Shown one piece after another: positions 1 to 7,761 of a DNA stretch of 64,000 nucleotides. Below the pieces are notes generated by a model, which saw only the letters and a program-made list of their open reading frames with translations, was not told the DNA's origin and did not search any database. Every line of letters starts with the position of its first letter. Position 1 is the first letter of the stretch. Source of the stretch: a virus; IMG/VR virus record IMGVR_UViG_3300031857_024892, positions 1 to 64,000 of that record. One strand, written 5' to 3'. The translations under genes were made by a program, and so were the position numbers.

Positions 1-1157
1 TGAAGAAGGTAATTGTAAGAGCACCGCTCCTCAGCGTCTCAGGTTACGGTGAGCATTCTCGACAAATTTTCCAGTGGGCCAAATCTATTGATACGTGGAC
101 AGTTCAGACACAAGTTTTGAACTGGGGCAATACATCATGGATAATCAATCCAGCTGCTGAGAATGGCCTCATCAAAGAGATCATGTCATGCTCGACAAAT
201 CAGCCATCAGGATTTGACATCTCTATCCAGGTGCAGCTCCCAAATGAATGGGATCCCAAGATCGCAAGTTATAACATTGGTGTGACAGCAGCTGTTGAAA
301 CTGATCGATGCAACCCAGCTTGGATCGAAGCAGTCAACAAGATGAACGTTGTCATAGTTCCTTCTGAGCACGTCAAGAAGACACTTGTATCATCTGGTAA
401 TGTGACAACACCCATCCACGTGATCGGTGAGTGGTACATGCCTGAGATTGATAATGCACCTTCATTTGATTTGCCACTTTCAACTAGCTTCAATTTTCTG
501 ATTGTCTCACAAATGACAGCACAGAATAGTTTGGATGATCGAAAGAACATTTTAGACACATTGAAGTGGATGCTTGACGTCTTCAAGGACAGCAAGGACG
601 TCGGCATCGTCTTAAAGACAAACTTTGGGCGTGGCACAAGAATTGATCGGAAGTACACGCAAGATAACATTGAAAAGTTTATCAACCAGAATAGACGCGG
701 CCCATACCCACGTATCCATATTCTGCACGGCAACCTGACGTCGTCTGAGATCGCAGGGCTGTACAGACACCCAACCATTAAGTGCCTAGTTAGCCTGACA
801 AGAGGCGAAGGGTTTGGCTTGCCCCTCCTCGAGGCATCTGCTTCAGGATTACCTGTCATTACGACGAACTGGTCAGGTCACCTTGACTTCATGAAGCTAG
901 GAAAGTTTATCCCAGTTGACTTTACGCTGGTTGACATTCCAGCATCTCGAGTTGATAATAACATCTTTATGGCAGGCACAAAGTGGGCACAGCCTCTTGA
1001 GGCAGATTTCAAGAAGCGGCTATCAAAGTTCAAGGAGAGCTATATCACTCCTCGTCAATGGGCCGAAGAGCTTGCTGTAAAGTGCCAAAAAACCTTTTCA
1101 AGATCTGCAATACTTGATAATTATGCAAAGCTCACAGATGCTTTGGGGATTAGATAA
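1..1157 (+). CDS. Glycosyltransferase, GT4-like (5' end cut by one base)
   Basis: Probable cytoplasmic GT-B glycosyltransferase moving sugar from a nucleotide-sugar donor to an unknown acceptor (modified DNA base, virion protein or host glycan). The frame is open to base 1, which reads TG followed by KKVIVRAPLLSVSGYGEHS, so the ATG very likely starts one base before the window and the protein is about 385 residues. The C-terminal half carries the donor-site signature TRGEGFGLPLLEASASGLP (near residue 267) with the family's E-x7-E spacing. The N-terminal half has NIGVTAAVETDRCNP and VIVPSEHVKK, a pattern I associate with phage members of this family. The stop overlaps the next start (TAATG). 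The fold is fairly sure; the substrate is not. Confidence 0.8.
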   Translation, partial: KKVIVRAPLLSVSGYGEHSRQIFQWAKSIDTWTVQTQVLNWGNTSWIINPAAENGLIKEIMSCSTNQPSGFDISIQVQLPNEWDPKIASYNIGVTAAVETDRCNPAWIEAVNKMNVVIVPSEHVKKTLVSSGNVTTPIHVIGEWYMPEIDNAPSFDLPLSTSFNFLIVSQMTAQNSLDDRKNILDTLKWMLDVFKDSKDVGIVLKTNFGRGTRIDRKYTQDNIEKFINQNRRGPYPRIHILHGNLTSSEIAGLYRHPTIKCLVSLTRGEGFGLPLLEASASGLPVITTNWSGHLDFMKLGKFIPVDFTLVDIPASRVDNNIFMAGTKWAQPLEADFKKRLSKFKESYITPRQWAEELAVKCQKTFSRSAILDNYAKLTDALGIR

Positions 1158-1468
1158 TGCTTGTTGCGTTTCTGATCATAACGTGTCTAATCTTGTCAAC
1201 CTTGCTAGGCATTTCTGCTTACTATAATTACAAGTTTGGCAAGATAATCATTAATGTTGAAGACACGATTGAAAGCTCGCTTGATGAGCTTGATGTTGTC
1301 TACGGAAGGATCTCTAAGATTTTAGAGATCCCTGTTTTTTTCGACTCTGTTGAGGTTCGACAGGTCATTGCAGACATTGAAGTTGCACAGCAAACTGTTC
1401 TCAAGATTGCAGGTGCTTTAACACAAACGCTAAGGGATAATGATGACACACAAGAAGAAGACAGTTAA
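1157..1468 (+). CDS. Small single-span membrane protein, function unknown
   Basis: 103 residues. Residues 2-24 (LVAFLIITCLILSTLLG and following) form one strongly hydrophobic helix, probably an N-terminal membrane anchor. The rest is a soluble helical segment with acidic and aliphatic heptad-like spacing (EDTIESSLDELDVVYGRI) and the phrase IPVFFDSVEVRQVIADI. It has no lysis-protein features (no holin-like second span, no catalytic motif). The start overlaps the glycosyltransferase stop and its own end overlaps the sigma-factor start by 29 bases, so it is translationally linked to both. I do not recognise a function. Confidence 0.7.
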   Translation: MLVAFLIITCLILSTLLGISAYYNYKFGKIIINVEDTIESSLDELDVVYGRISKILEIPVFFDSVEVRQVIADIEVAQQTVLKIAGALTQTLRDNDDTQEEDS

Positions 1469-2171
1469 ATCATCGTCCCCGGGCGGTATGAAGCTTTACT
1501 TCCATGCGGGCACTCATGATGCTATTGTGAGATTTCAAAGTGAGACATGTGATGATGAGAGAGAGGCTATCTACGTTCAAGAGATACTCCCAGCATTCGA
1601 TAAACTTGTAGAAAATCTGATTTTTATACAGGGCTTCAATGTGACGCATGGTAACTTTGATGATCTTAAGAACGATTGCATCACATTCTTATTTGAGACG
1701 CTGAAGAAATTTGACGCTACGCGGGGCACAAAGGCGTTCAGCTATTTCAACGTCGTCGCCAAAAACTGGCTCATTGTCAAGAGTCGACAGCGTGCGAAGG
1801 CTGCCAAGAGGATGTGCAGCATCGATGACAAGGATGCAATCAGCGAGATCGATCTGATTGATCTTGAGAATTACTCAGTCGATCAGAACCAAGATGCCAA
1901 TTTGATTAAAGAGGACACGACTACTAACATCTTTGTCCTACTTGAAGACATCCGGTCAGATATGACGTGTGAGAATGAGATCAAGTGCATTGAAGCAATT
2001 AAGAAGATCTTTAATGAGATCGATGACGTGGAGATCCTCAACAAACGGGCAATCTTTGTCTACGTTAGAGATATCACAGGTTTGACACCAAAGCAGCTCT
2101 CAATCTCAATGTCAAGCATCAGAAAGCGTTATAAAGATCTGATGGTAACCGGCGAATATGATATTTTCTAG
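1440..2171 (+). CDS. gp55: Late-transcription sigma factor, T4 gp55-like
   Basis: 243 residues; T4 gp55 is 185. It would replace the host sigma factor on RNA polymerase and direct it to short -10-like late promoters. The recognisable part is the sigma region 2-like segment at residues 88-118: LKKFDATRGTKAFSYFNVVA followed by KNWLIVKSRQRAK, the aromatic and basic helix that in this family binds the beta' coiled coil and promoter DNA. A C-terminal part (about 200-240, TGLTPKQLSISMSSIRKRY) looks like a helix-turn-helix. The start could be either of two adjacent ATGs at 1440 and 1443; AAGGGA lies just upstream. Its likely target sites are the GATANTTA octamers described elsewhere in this annotation (inference). 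Confidence 0.75.
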   Translation: MMTHKKKTVKSSSPGGMKLYFHAGTHDAIVRFQSETCDDEREAIYVQEILPAFDKLVENLIFIQGFNVTHGNFDDLKNDCITFLFETLKKFDATRGTKAFSYFNVVAKNWLIVKSRQRAKAAKRMCSIDDKDAISEIDLIDLENYSVDQNQDANLIKEDTTTNIFVLLEDIRSDMTCENEIKCIEAIKKIFNEIDDVEILNKRAIFVYVRDITGLTPKQLSISMSSIRKRYKDLMVTGEYDIF

Positions 2172-2180
2172 GAGCTTGCA

Positions 2181-2540
2181 ATGTCATCGATAGACAAGTC
2201 ACTTGACACGCTTAATGATAAAGAGAAGAAGATCAAGCAATTCTCAGATATTCTTGATAGTTTGACATCAACGGAAGATAAGAAGAAGATGCTTTGGAAG
2301 GAAGTGTACGAGAATGCTGTCAATGACCGTGAGAATGCTGGCATCCTGTTTACTGACACGCTGATGCAGATCAAGGGCAATGCAGCAAATCACAACATCT
2401 TGGGCCCAGTAGTTGTCAAATACATCGAGCGCATGTCACGTGCTAACGATCAAATCCTTAAACTTGCTGAGCTTATCGCGCAGGAAGAGAGCAAGGAGAT
2501 GAGTATGGATGCTATCTATGATAAGATCGGTGAGAGCTGA
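2181..2540 (+). CDS. Small helical protein, possible terminase small subunit (gp16-like)
   Basis: 119 residues, almost entirely helical and charged. Residues 87-103 (RMSRANDQILKLAELIA) resemble the T4 gp16 oligomerisation helix, which has the spacing M-x3-N-x2-ILKL, and the preceding NAANHNILGPVVVKYIE sits where gp16 has its short PRHMEVF segment. This suggests the ring-forming DNA-recognition subunit of the packaging motor. I judged this from recalled motif spacing, not an alignment. An alternative by position next to the sigma factor is a late-transcription coactivator like gp33 (112 residues in T4). AGGAG lies just before the ATG. The gene is about 31.6 kb from the large terminase. The stop overlaps the next start (TGATG). 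Confidence 0.45.
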   Translation: MSSIDKSLDTLNDKEKKIKQFSDILDSLTSTEDKKKMLWKEVYENAVNDRENAGILFTDTLMQIKGNAANHNILGPVVVKYIERMSRANDQILKLAELIAQEESKEMSMDAIYDKIGES

Positions 2541-3901
2541 TGTCTCTTTTAACTAGAGCAGCGGGACCATTTGTCATCCCAAGTATTGACCGTGGTGATA
2601 GGCAGACAAATGCTCAAAACACAGCAACAAGCGGTACTGGATTTATCACGGCAAAGGTGATAGATTTTATATCAGATCCAAAGGCTTTGAGTGAGGAAAG
2701 AGTTGACCTCATTAAATCGTCTATTGTCAACAGCGCACATGTCAATGCAATGCCTATCAACTCTATCTGGTGTCAGATAATTGAGGCAAATCGTCTTGAC
2801 CAACACATTGCATACCCATTTTTCCCGGCACATCTTTGCTTTCCTATAAAGCCTGCTGAGCAAGTTTGGATTTTCTACTCAGCAGTAGATCAAACATACT
2901 ACTGGATGTGCCGCAAGCCGGGTGACTATATTTCCGAAGATGTAAACTACACGCACATCGATCGAATTGTTAATCAGCCAATCACAGCTGGTGGTGCAGG
3001 TATCGAACCGCAAATTGGTGCTAGAAGTGCCTTTAATGGAACAACTCAAAATGCAGCTAGCTTCCCACAAGGCAAGACAGACAGTGTGTATGAGAAGACG
3101 TCAGGTGCATTTCTCAATGATGATCAAATCATCGCACAGTCGGAAGAGTACCAGGAAAAATTTATCCAAGAAGCAGTTCCAAGGTTGGTTAGGCAGCCAG
3201 GCGACTTTGTTGTCCAAGGCTCCAATAACGCATCAGTTTTGCTTGGATCGTCTACAAATTCACCTGGCCAAGGAATTGTTGACATTGTTGCAGGACACAA
3301 GATAGAGACAATACCTGTCAGAAACACGCGCGGCAACCAAGAAATTGACAAGACGCAGGCGGCAATCACCGACAGTGCTACTGACTTCATACTTGACAAG
3401 TCAAGATTATACCTTGCGATGAATGATAACCCAGACAGCAATTTCTTCATCAACATTGAAGGCATCAATGGGAGTGGTGAGGGTGCTAGCGCTGTTATCA
3501 AGAGCGATCAAGTAAGATTAGTTGCAAGAAACGATGTCAAGATAAAGGCAGAGAATTCCAATGCTGCTGTCGTCATTAGATCGAATGGTGATATAGTTGT
3601 TGTTCCAGGAAGCGAAGGGCAAGTTTATCTGGCAGGGACATCATCAGATCAGCCCTACCTCAGATATGATCAATTTTCTGATATTATTAAAAGAATTTTA
3701 GATATAACAGCTGTTTTACAGTCAAACATACCAATAGTTTCTGCCGCAGCTGCGGCAGCAGCAGCACCTCCCACGGCATCTACGTCATCAACTGCAGCCG
3801 ATACAGCCGCAAAAGCAATGGAGGTTCCAATTGATGCTTATACAATACAAATCAATGATGCGTTGGAAAGCATAAAATCAAGTATAATTCTGGGATCTTA
3901 G
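2540..3901 (+). CDS. gp5: Baseplate hub spike protein, T4 gp5-like, without lysozyme domain
   Basis: 453 residues. The central spike of the baseplate, bound to the hub and pushed through the outer membrane on contraction. An N-terminal OB-fold-like part (about 35-150) contains NSIWCQIIEANRLDQHIAYP and KPAEQVWIFYSAVDQTYYWM. A later segment (about 315-385) of short valine/isoleucine repeats (VIKSDQVRLVARNDVKIKAE, VVIRSNGDIVVVPGSEGQVYL) fits the trimeric beta-helix of gp5/VgrG proteins. There is no T4-lysozyme-type catalytic segment between them. The C-terminus has an alanine run (SAAAAAAAAPPTAS, near 405-420) and a last amphipathic helix. gp25-like and gp6-like genes follow, as expected for a hub/wedge operon. 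Confidence 0.8.
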   Translation: MSLLTRAAGPFVIPSIDRGDRQTNAQNTATSGTGFITAKVIDFISDPKALSEERVDLIKSSIVNSAHVNAMPINSIWCQIIEANRLDQHIAYPFFPAHLCFPIKPAEQVWIFYSAVDQTYYWMCRKPGDYISEDVNYTHIDRIVNQPITAGGAGIEPQIGARSAFNGTTQNAASFPQGKTDSVYEKTSGAFLNDDQIIAQSEEYQEKFIQEAVPRLVRQPGDFVVQGSNNASVLLGSSTNSPGQGIVDIVAGHKIETIPVRNTRGNQEIDKTQAAITDSATDFILDKSRLYLAMNDNPDSNFFINIEGINGSGEGASAVIKSDQVRLVARNDVKIKAENSNAAVVIRSNGDIVVVPGSEGQVYLAGTSSDQPYLRYDQFSDIIKRILDITAVLQSNIPIVSAAAAAAAAPPTASTSSTAADTAAKAMEVPIDAYTIQINDALESIKSSIILGS

Positions 3902-3924
3902 CAGTCGAATACTTATAAACTGAG

Positions 3925-4395
3925 ATGGCAGAGCGCAGCTTTAAAAATATCGGGACGACGGTCACGCAGCTTAGAACAGCTACGCCCACTGTTCCTGTAT
4001 TTCCAATTGGCATCAAGACACCGATGTCGCTCGGTGGCAATGGTAATCCATACCAGATGCACACGTCTGTTGCTGAACAAGTTCAGGACAACTTGCGTAA
4101 CATGATCATGACAAACTGGGGTGAGCGTCTAGGCCTGTACGACTACGGTGGCAATCTTAGGCTAATTTTGGCAGATTATTCGACTAACTCGGACATTGAG
4201 ACGACAGTCATGCAGTCAATCATGCGAACGGTTGAAAAGTACATGCCGTTCGTCACACTTGACACATTTGACATGCAGAACCTCCCGTCGACAAGAAACG
4301 GGCAGGCAAAATTCCAAATCATAGTAAATTACAGCGTCCCAAAGATCGGCGCGAATAACCAGAAAGTTAAGATCATACTAGAGGTGATGGGATAA
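3925..4395 (+). CDS. gp25: Baseplate wedge protein, T4 gp25-like
   Basis: 156 residues (T4 gp25 is 132). This is the small wedge protein that nucleates sheath assembly on the baseplate, related to P2 gpW and type VI secretion TssE. The family core is clear: GNPYQMHTSVAEQVQDNLRN, then MTNWGERLGLYDYGGNLRLI with the conserved GER and YG-L, then the helix and strand TVMQSIMRTVEKYMPFVTL. It lies between the spike and the gp6-like gene, the same order as in many contractile phages. The end overlaps the next start (TAATG). No strong ribosome-binding site is visible; TTATAAACTGAG precedes the ATG. Confidence 0.85.
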   Translation: MAERSFKNIGTTVTQLRTATPTVPVFPIGIKTPMSLGGNGNPYQMHTSVAEQVQDNLRNMIMTNWGERLGLYDYGGNLRLILADYSTNSDIETTVMQSIMRTVEKYMPFVTLDTFDMQNLPSTRNGQAKFQIIVNYSVPKIGANNQKVKIILEVMG

Positions 4396-6239
4396 TGGCA
4401 ACAATTCAGCAAAAACTCCGCCAACAGCGCCAGAGATCTTACCTTGGCAAAGATTTTGATGCTCTTAGGGATAATCTTGCAACCTACGCAAAGAGCTACT
4501 ACTCTGACCAGATTAAAGATGTGTCAGAGAGCTCTGTTGCGGGCATGTTTATTGACATGGCTGCGTACACGGGTGATGTCCTGTCATACTACCTTGACTA
4601 CCAGTTCAATGAGTTAGATCTCTCATCAGCAACTGATGTAAATAACGTCGAGAGGCTGATTAGAAGAGCGGGCGTCAAGATCGGTGGTGCACCACCTGCC
4701 ATCGTCAATGTTAATTTTTATGCAGTAATTCCAGCTCAAGTTGTCAATGGCAACTATCAACCTAATACACAATATCTCCCAATTATTCAGGCAGGAACTC
4801 AAGTTACTTCAAACTCTGGGATCGTGTTTGAGTTGACAGAAGATGTTGATTTTGGCGTCGTTGATAGCAATGGAAATCTTACTACAGAATACAAGATATT
4901 CTCACAGGATGCTGTAGGAAATCCTACAAGATTTGTCATGAAGGGCGTGGGTATCTGCTCATCAGGACGCATTGCAACAGAAACTTTCACCATTGATGAC
5001 AGCTTTGTTCCTTTTAGAACAATAACTCTTGCCAATCAGAATGTGTCTGAGATTATTGGTGTAACTGACAGCGATGGTAACCAATACTATGAAGTCGAAT
5101 CGCTTACACACGACGTCGTCTACAAGGCAATGACAAACACCAAGTACGATGCAGATGTCGTAGAAGATGCACTGTCAGTTATACCTGCGCCGCGCCGCTT
5201 CACATCAAGCGGCAGCCGTGTGACAGGTAGAACAACTTTGACTTTCGGATCGGGTGATGCACAGTCACTCGATGATGATGTCATACCCGATCCATCAGAG
5301 CTGGCACTACCTCTGTACGGATCGAAGAAGACGTTCAACAAAGTTTCAATTGATCCTAATACGCTACTCCAGACAAGGAGCTTGGGTATCTCACCTACAA
5401 GCACAACACTTACAGTGTCTTATCGTTACGGCGGTGGATTGAACAATAATGTGGGTGCAGGAACAATCAACAGCATTTCTCGTCTTGTGCATCGCTTTCC
5501 ACCTTCGACACCCACAAGCATTGCTTCCACAATTCGAGCAACTTTTGAAGTTGACAACACAGAGACAGCTGTGGGTGGTGAGGATGCTCTAACGCTTGAG
5601 GATCTGAGATCTATCGCGCTTGGTTACGCAAATTCACAGAATAGAATTGTGACTAAGCAAGATGCTGCAGCACGCATCTATACCATGCCGTCTAATTTTG
5701 GCAGAGTTTATCGTGCAGGTTTCCGTCCAAACCCAGTTAATCCTCTATCAACTTTAATGTACGTTGTTAGTCGAAACTCCAGTGGTCAACTTGTGCTATC
5801 AAGCGACACTCTCAAGATTAATTTGAGCAAGTACCTCAACGAGTTTAGATTGATCTCTGACGCAATAGACATTGTTGATGCAGCAATTGTGAACATAAGA
5901 GTGAAGTACACAGTGACACTTAACTCGTCTGCTGTGAAGAATACGACACTCCAGAAGATCAATCAGACACTTAAAGATTACTTCAACATTAAGAATTTCC
6001 AAATTGATCAAGGAATTCTAACATCTGATATTATGAACATACTTCTGAATACAGACGGTGTCACAACAGTGTCCAATCTTACTTTTGAAAGTGTGAACGG
6101 CGTCGTCAACGGAACAGCATACAGCGACGTTGTCTTTAATGTCACCCAGAACACTTTAAACGGTGTAATAGTTCCACCACCAGGTGGAATATTTGAAGTT
6201 AGATATCCAGATTTTGATATTATTGGTAATGTTAGCTAG
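4395..6239 (+). CDS. gp6: Baseplate wedge protein, T4 gp6-like
   Basis: 614 residues (T4 gp6 is 660). Forms the iris-like inner ring of the wedge with gp25 and gp7 and is related to P2 gpJ and TssF/G-type baseplate proteins. The N-terminus has the family pattern LGKDFDALRDNLATYAKSYY, then SVAGMFIDMAAYTGDVLSYY and LDYQFNELDLSSATDVNNVE. The middle is beta-rich. The C-terminal dimerisation part includes LTLEDLRSIALGYANSQNRI and VTKQDAAARIYTMPSNFGRV, typical of gp6/gpJ proteins. Start and upstream stop overlap (TAATG), so it is coupled to gp25. Confidence 0.85.
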   Translation: MATIQQKLRQQRQRSYLGKDFDALRDNLATYAKSYYSDQIKDVSESSVAGMFIDMAAYTGDVLSYYLDYQFNELDLSSATDVNNVERLIRRAGVKIGGAPPAIVNVNFYAVIPAQVVNGNYQPNTQYLPIIQAGTQVTSNSGIVFELTEDVDFGVVDSNGNLTTEYKIFSQDAVGNPTRFVMKGVGICSSGRIATETFTIDDSFVPFRTITLANQNVSEIIGVTDSDGNQYYEVESLTHDVVYKAMTNTKYDADVVEDALSVIPAPRRFTSSGSRVTGRTTLTFGSGDAQSLDDDVIPDPSELALPLYGSKKTFNKVSIDPNTLLQTRSLGISPTSTTLTVSYRYGGGLNNNVGAGTINSISRLVHRFPPSTPTSIASTIRATFEVDNTETAVGGEDALTLEDLRSIALGYANSQNRIVTKQDAAARIYTMPSNFGRVYRAGFRPNPVNPLSTLMYVVSRNSSGQLVLSSDTLKINLSKYLNEFRLISDAIDIVDAAIVNIRVKYTVTLNSSAVKNTTLQKINQTLKDYFNIKNFQIDQGILTSDIMNILLNTDGVTTVSNLTFESVNGVVNGTAYSDVVFNVTQNTLNGVIVPPPGGIFEVRYPDFDIIGNVS

Positions 6240-6247
6240 GAGATGAA

Positions 6248-7759
6248 ATGTATTTAGCACTATCAGCAAGTAAGGATACATACATTACCAATAAAATTAT
6301 TGGGTCATCTTTCCGAGCCACAGATGCAAATCTGGGTCAAGCAGGCACGCTTGACTTGTTCAAACTGTACGATGAGAACAGGATCGTCGGAGAGACAAAT
6401 CCAATTGAGCTCTCCAGAATTCTTATAAAGTTTGATTACTCCCCTCTCACAGCACTCCTTGCTACCAAGCTGAACACAAATGACGCTTCATTCAAATGTG
6501 AGTTAGTTCTAAAGGATGTCTATGGTGGCCAACCAACGCCCACTAACTTTAAACTAATTGTTTTCCCACTATCAAGAAGCTTTGATGAGGGCGTGGGCAG
6601 AGACGTTGTCGGTTATAGGGACATTGATGTCTGCAATTTTTTGACTGCATCTGTCTCAACAGGACAAGTTGAGAAGTGGTATGTGACAGGTGCTAATAAG
6701 CAAGGGCTGCTAGGATCTTCTGACATCGACATCATCTCAAGTGGCAACTTAAATGACGGAAATGGTGTTGTCAATCTTTGGAAAGAGCAGATCTTTGCGT
6801 CGGGCGAAGAAGATCTTAGAGTTGATATAACAGACATTGTATCAGGAACGCTTGCAGGCCTCATTCCTGATCATGGTTTTAGAATATCCTTCTCAGGATC
6901 GCAAGAGACAGATGAATTCACGAGATTTGTGAAGAGATTTACGTCTAGAAATGCCACAAATGTAGGCAAGCGACCCGGAATTGTTGTCACCTACAATGAT
7001 CTCGTCCGCGACAACCACAATAACTTCTTTTTCAATGAGACAGGCACGCTTCTCCTGTCAAACAACGTTAGAGGAATTCCTAGAAACATCCTGTCTGGAA
7101 CACTTCTCACTCCCATAACAGGCACAAATTGCATGATCTTGACACTAGCGACAGGATCTTTTACTAAGCAATTCAATGTCTCACAGCTAAGCTATGGTCA
7201 GAACTTTATCACAGGTGTCTACACATCTGACGCTATCCTAAACAGCTTCGAGAATACAACTGTCTACAATCACCTAATGAGCTCAGGATCGGTTGACTTC
7301 ACAGAGATATGGGGATCCAATGACGGCAAGGTAGGTTATTTAACAGGATCACTCACTGTCTATCGTCCCGATACAGAGCAGTATCATGTTGACCTTGAAC
7401 GTCTTACAATTAGCATGACAAATATGCGGACGTCATACCAGCAAAATGAGCAGTACAGATTTAGGATCTTTATAGAGGACATCACAAGGCAGTTTATAGC
7501 TAAGAAGCTGCCTTACGAGAACAAGGGAATATTTGTTGAGGACATCTACTACCAAGTTCGTGACACCGATTTGAATGAGGTAATTGTGCCATTCCACGAT
7601 CCAGGAACAGCTGTGTCAAATGACACGTCAAGCCACTACTTTGACTTCAATATGACATCTCTTCCGCGCGGGCGCACATACACTTTTGACTTTAAGATCT
7701 TGAGAGAGGGCTCAGAAGTTGTGTTCAAAGACGTTGCAGCAAAATTTAGGGTGGATTAA
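6248..7759 (+). CDS. Beta-rich baseplate or fibre protein, DNRLRE-like N-terminus
   Basis: 503 residues. The N-terminal 240 residues look like a DNRLRE-type beta sandwich: SKDTYITNKIIGSSF, then ELSRILIKFDYSPL, then FPLSRSFDEGVGRDVVGYRD. This fold is common in surface-exposed carbohydrate-binding or adhesive proteins. The second half is less typical beta-rich sequence with a glycine/serine-rich linker and ends in LPRGRTYTFDFKILREGSE. AGGAG lies 5 bases before the ATG. Coming directly after gp6, where T4 has gp7 and gp8, it is probably a peripheral baseplate component. The exact T4 equivalent cannot be told from the sequence. Confidence 0.6.
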   Translation: MYLALSASKDTYITNKIIGSSFRATDANLGQAGTLDLFKLYDENRIVGETNPIELSRILIKFDYSPLTALLATKLNTNDASFKCELVLKDVYGGQPTPTNFKLIVFPLSRSFDEGVGRDVVGYRDIDVCNFLTASVSTGQVEKWYVTGANKQGLLGSSDIDIISSGNLNDGNGVVNLWKEQIFASGEEDLRVDITDIVSGTLAGLIPDHGFRISFSGSQETDEFTRFVKRFTSRNATNVGKRPGIVVTYNDLVRDNHNNFFFNETGTLLLSNNVRGIPRNILSGTLLTPITGTNCMILTLATGSFTKQFNVSQLSYGQNFITGVYTSDAILNSFENTTVYNHLMSSGSVDFTEIWGSNDGKVGYLTGSLTVYRPDTEQYHVDLERLTISMTNMRTSYQQNEQYRFRIFIEDITRQFIAKKLPYENKGIFVEDIYYQVRDTDLNEVIVPFHDPGTAVSNDTSSHYFDFNMTSLPRGRTYTFDFKILREGSEVVFKDVAAKFRVD

Positions 7760-7761
7760 TC

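Noticed and set aside
269-859. 196-codon open frame on the - strand inside the glycosyltransferase gene
   Set aside because: The + frame carries a recognisable glycosyltransferase; the - frame has no motif or ribosome-binding site and no other - strand gene exists in the window.
3740-3810. GCA/GCT-rich run in the gp5-like gene considered as a microsatellite repeat
   Set aside because: It is an alanine-rich linker with mixed codons, not a regular repeat.
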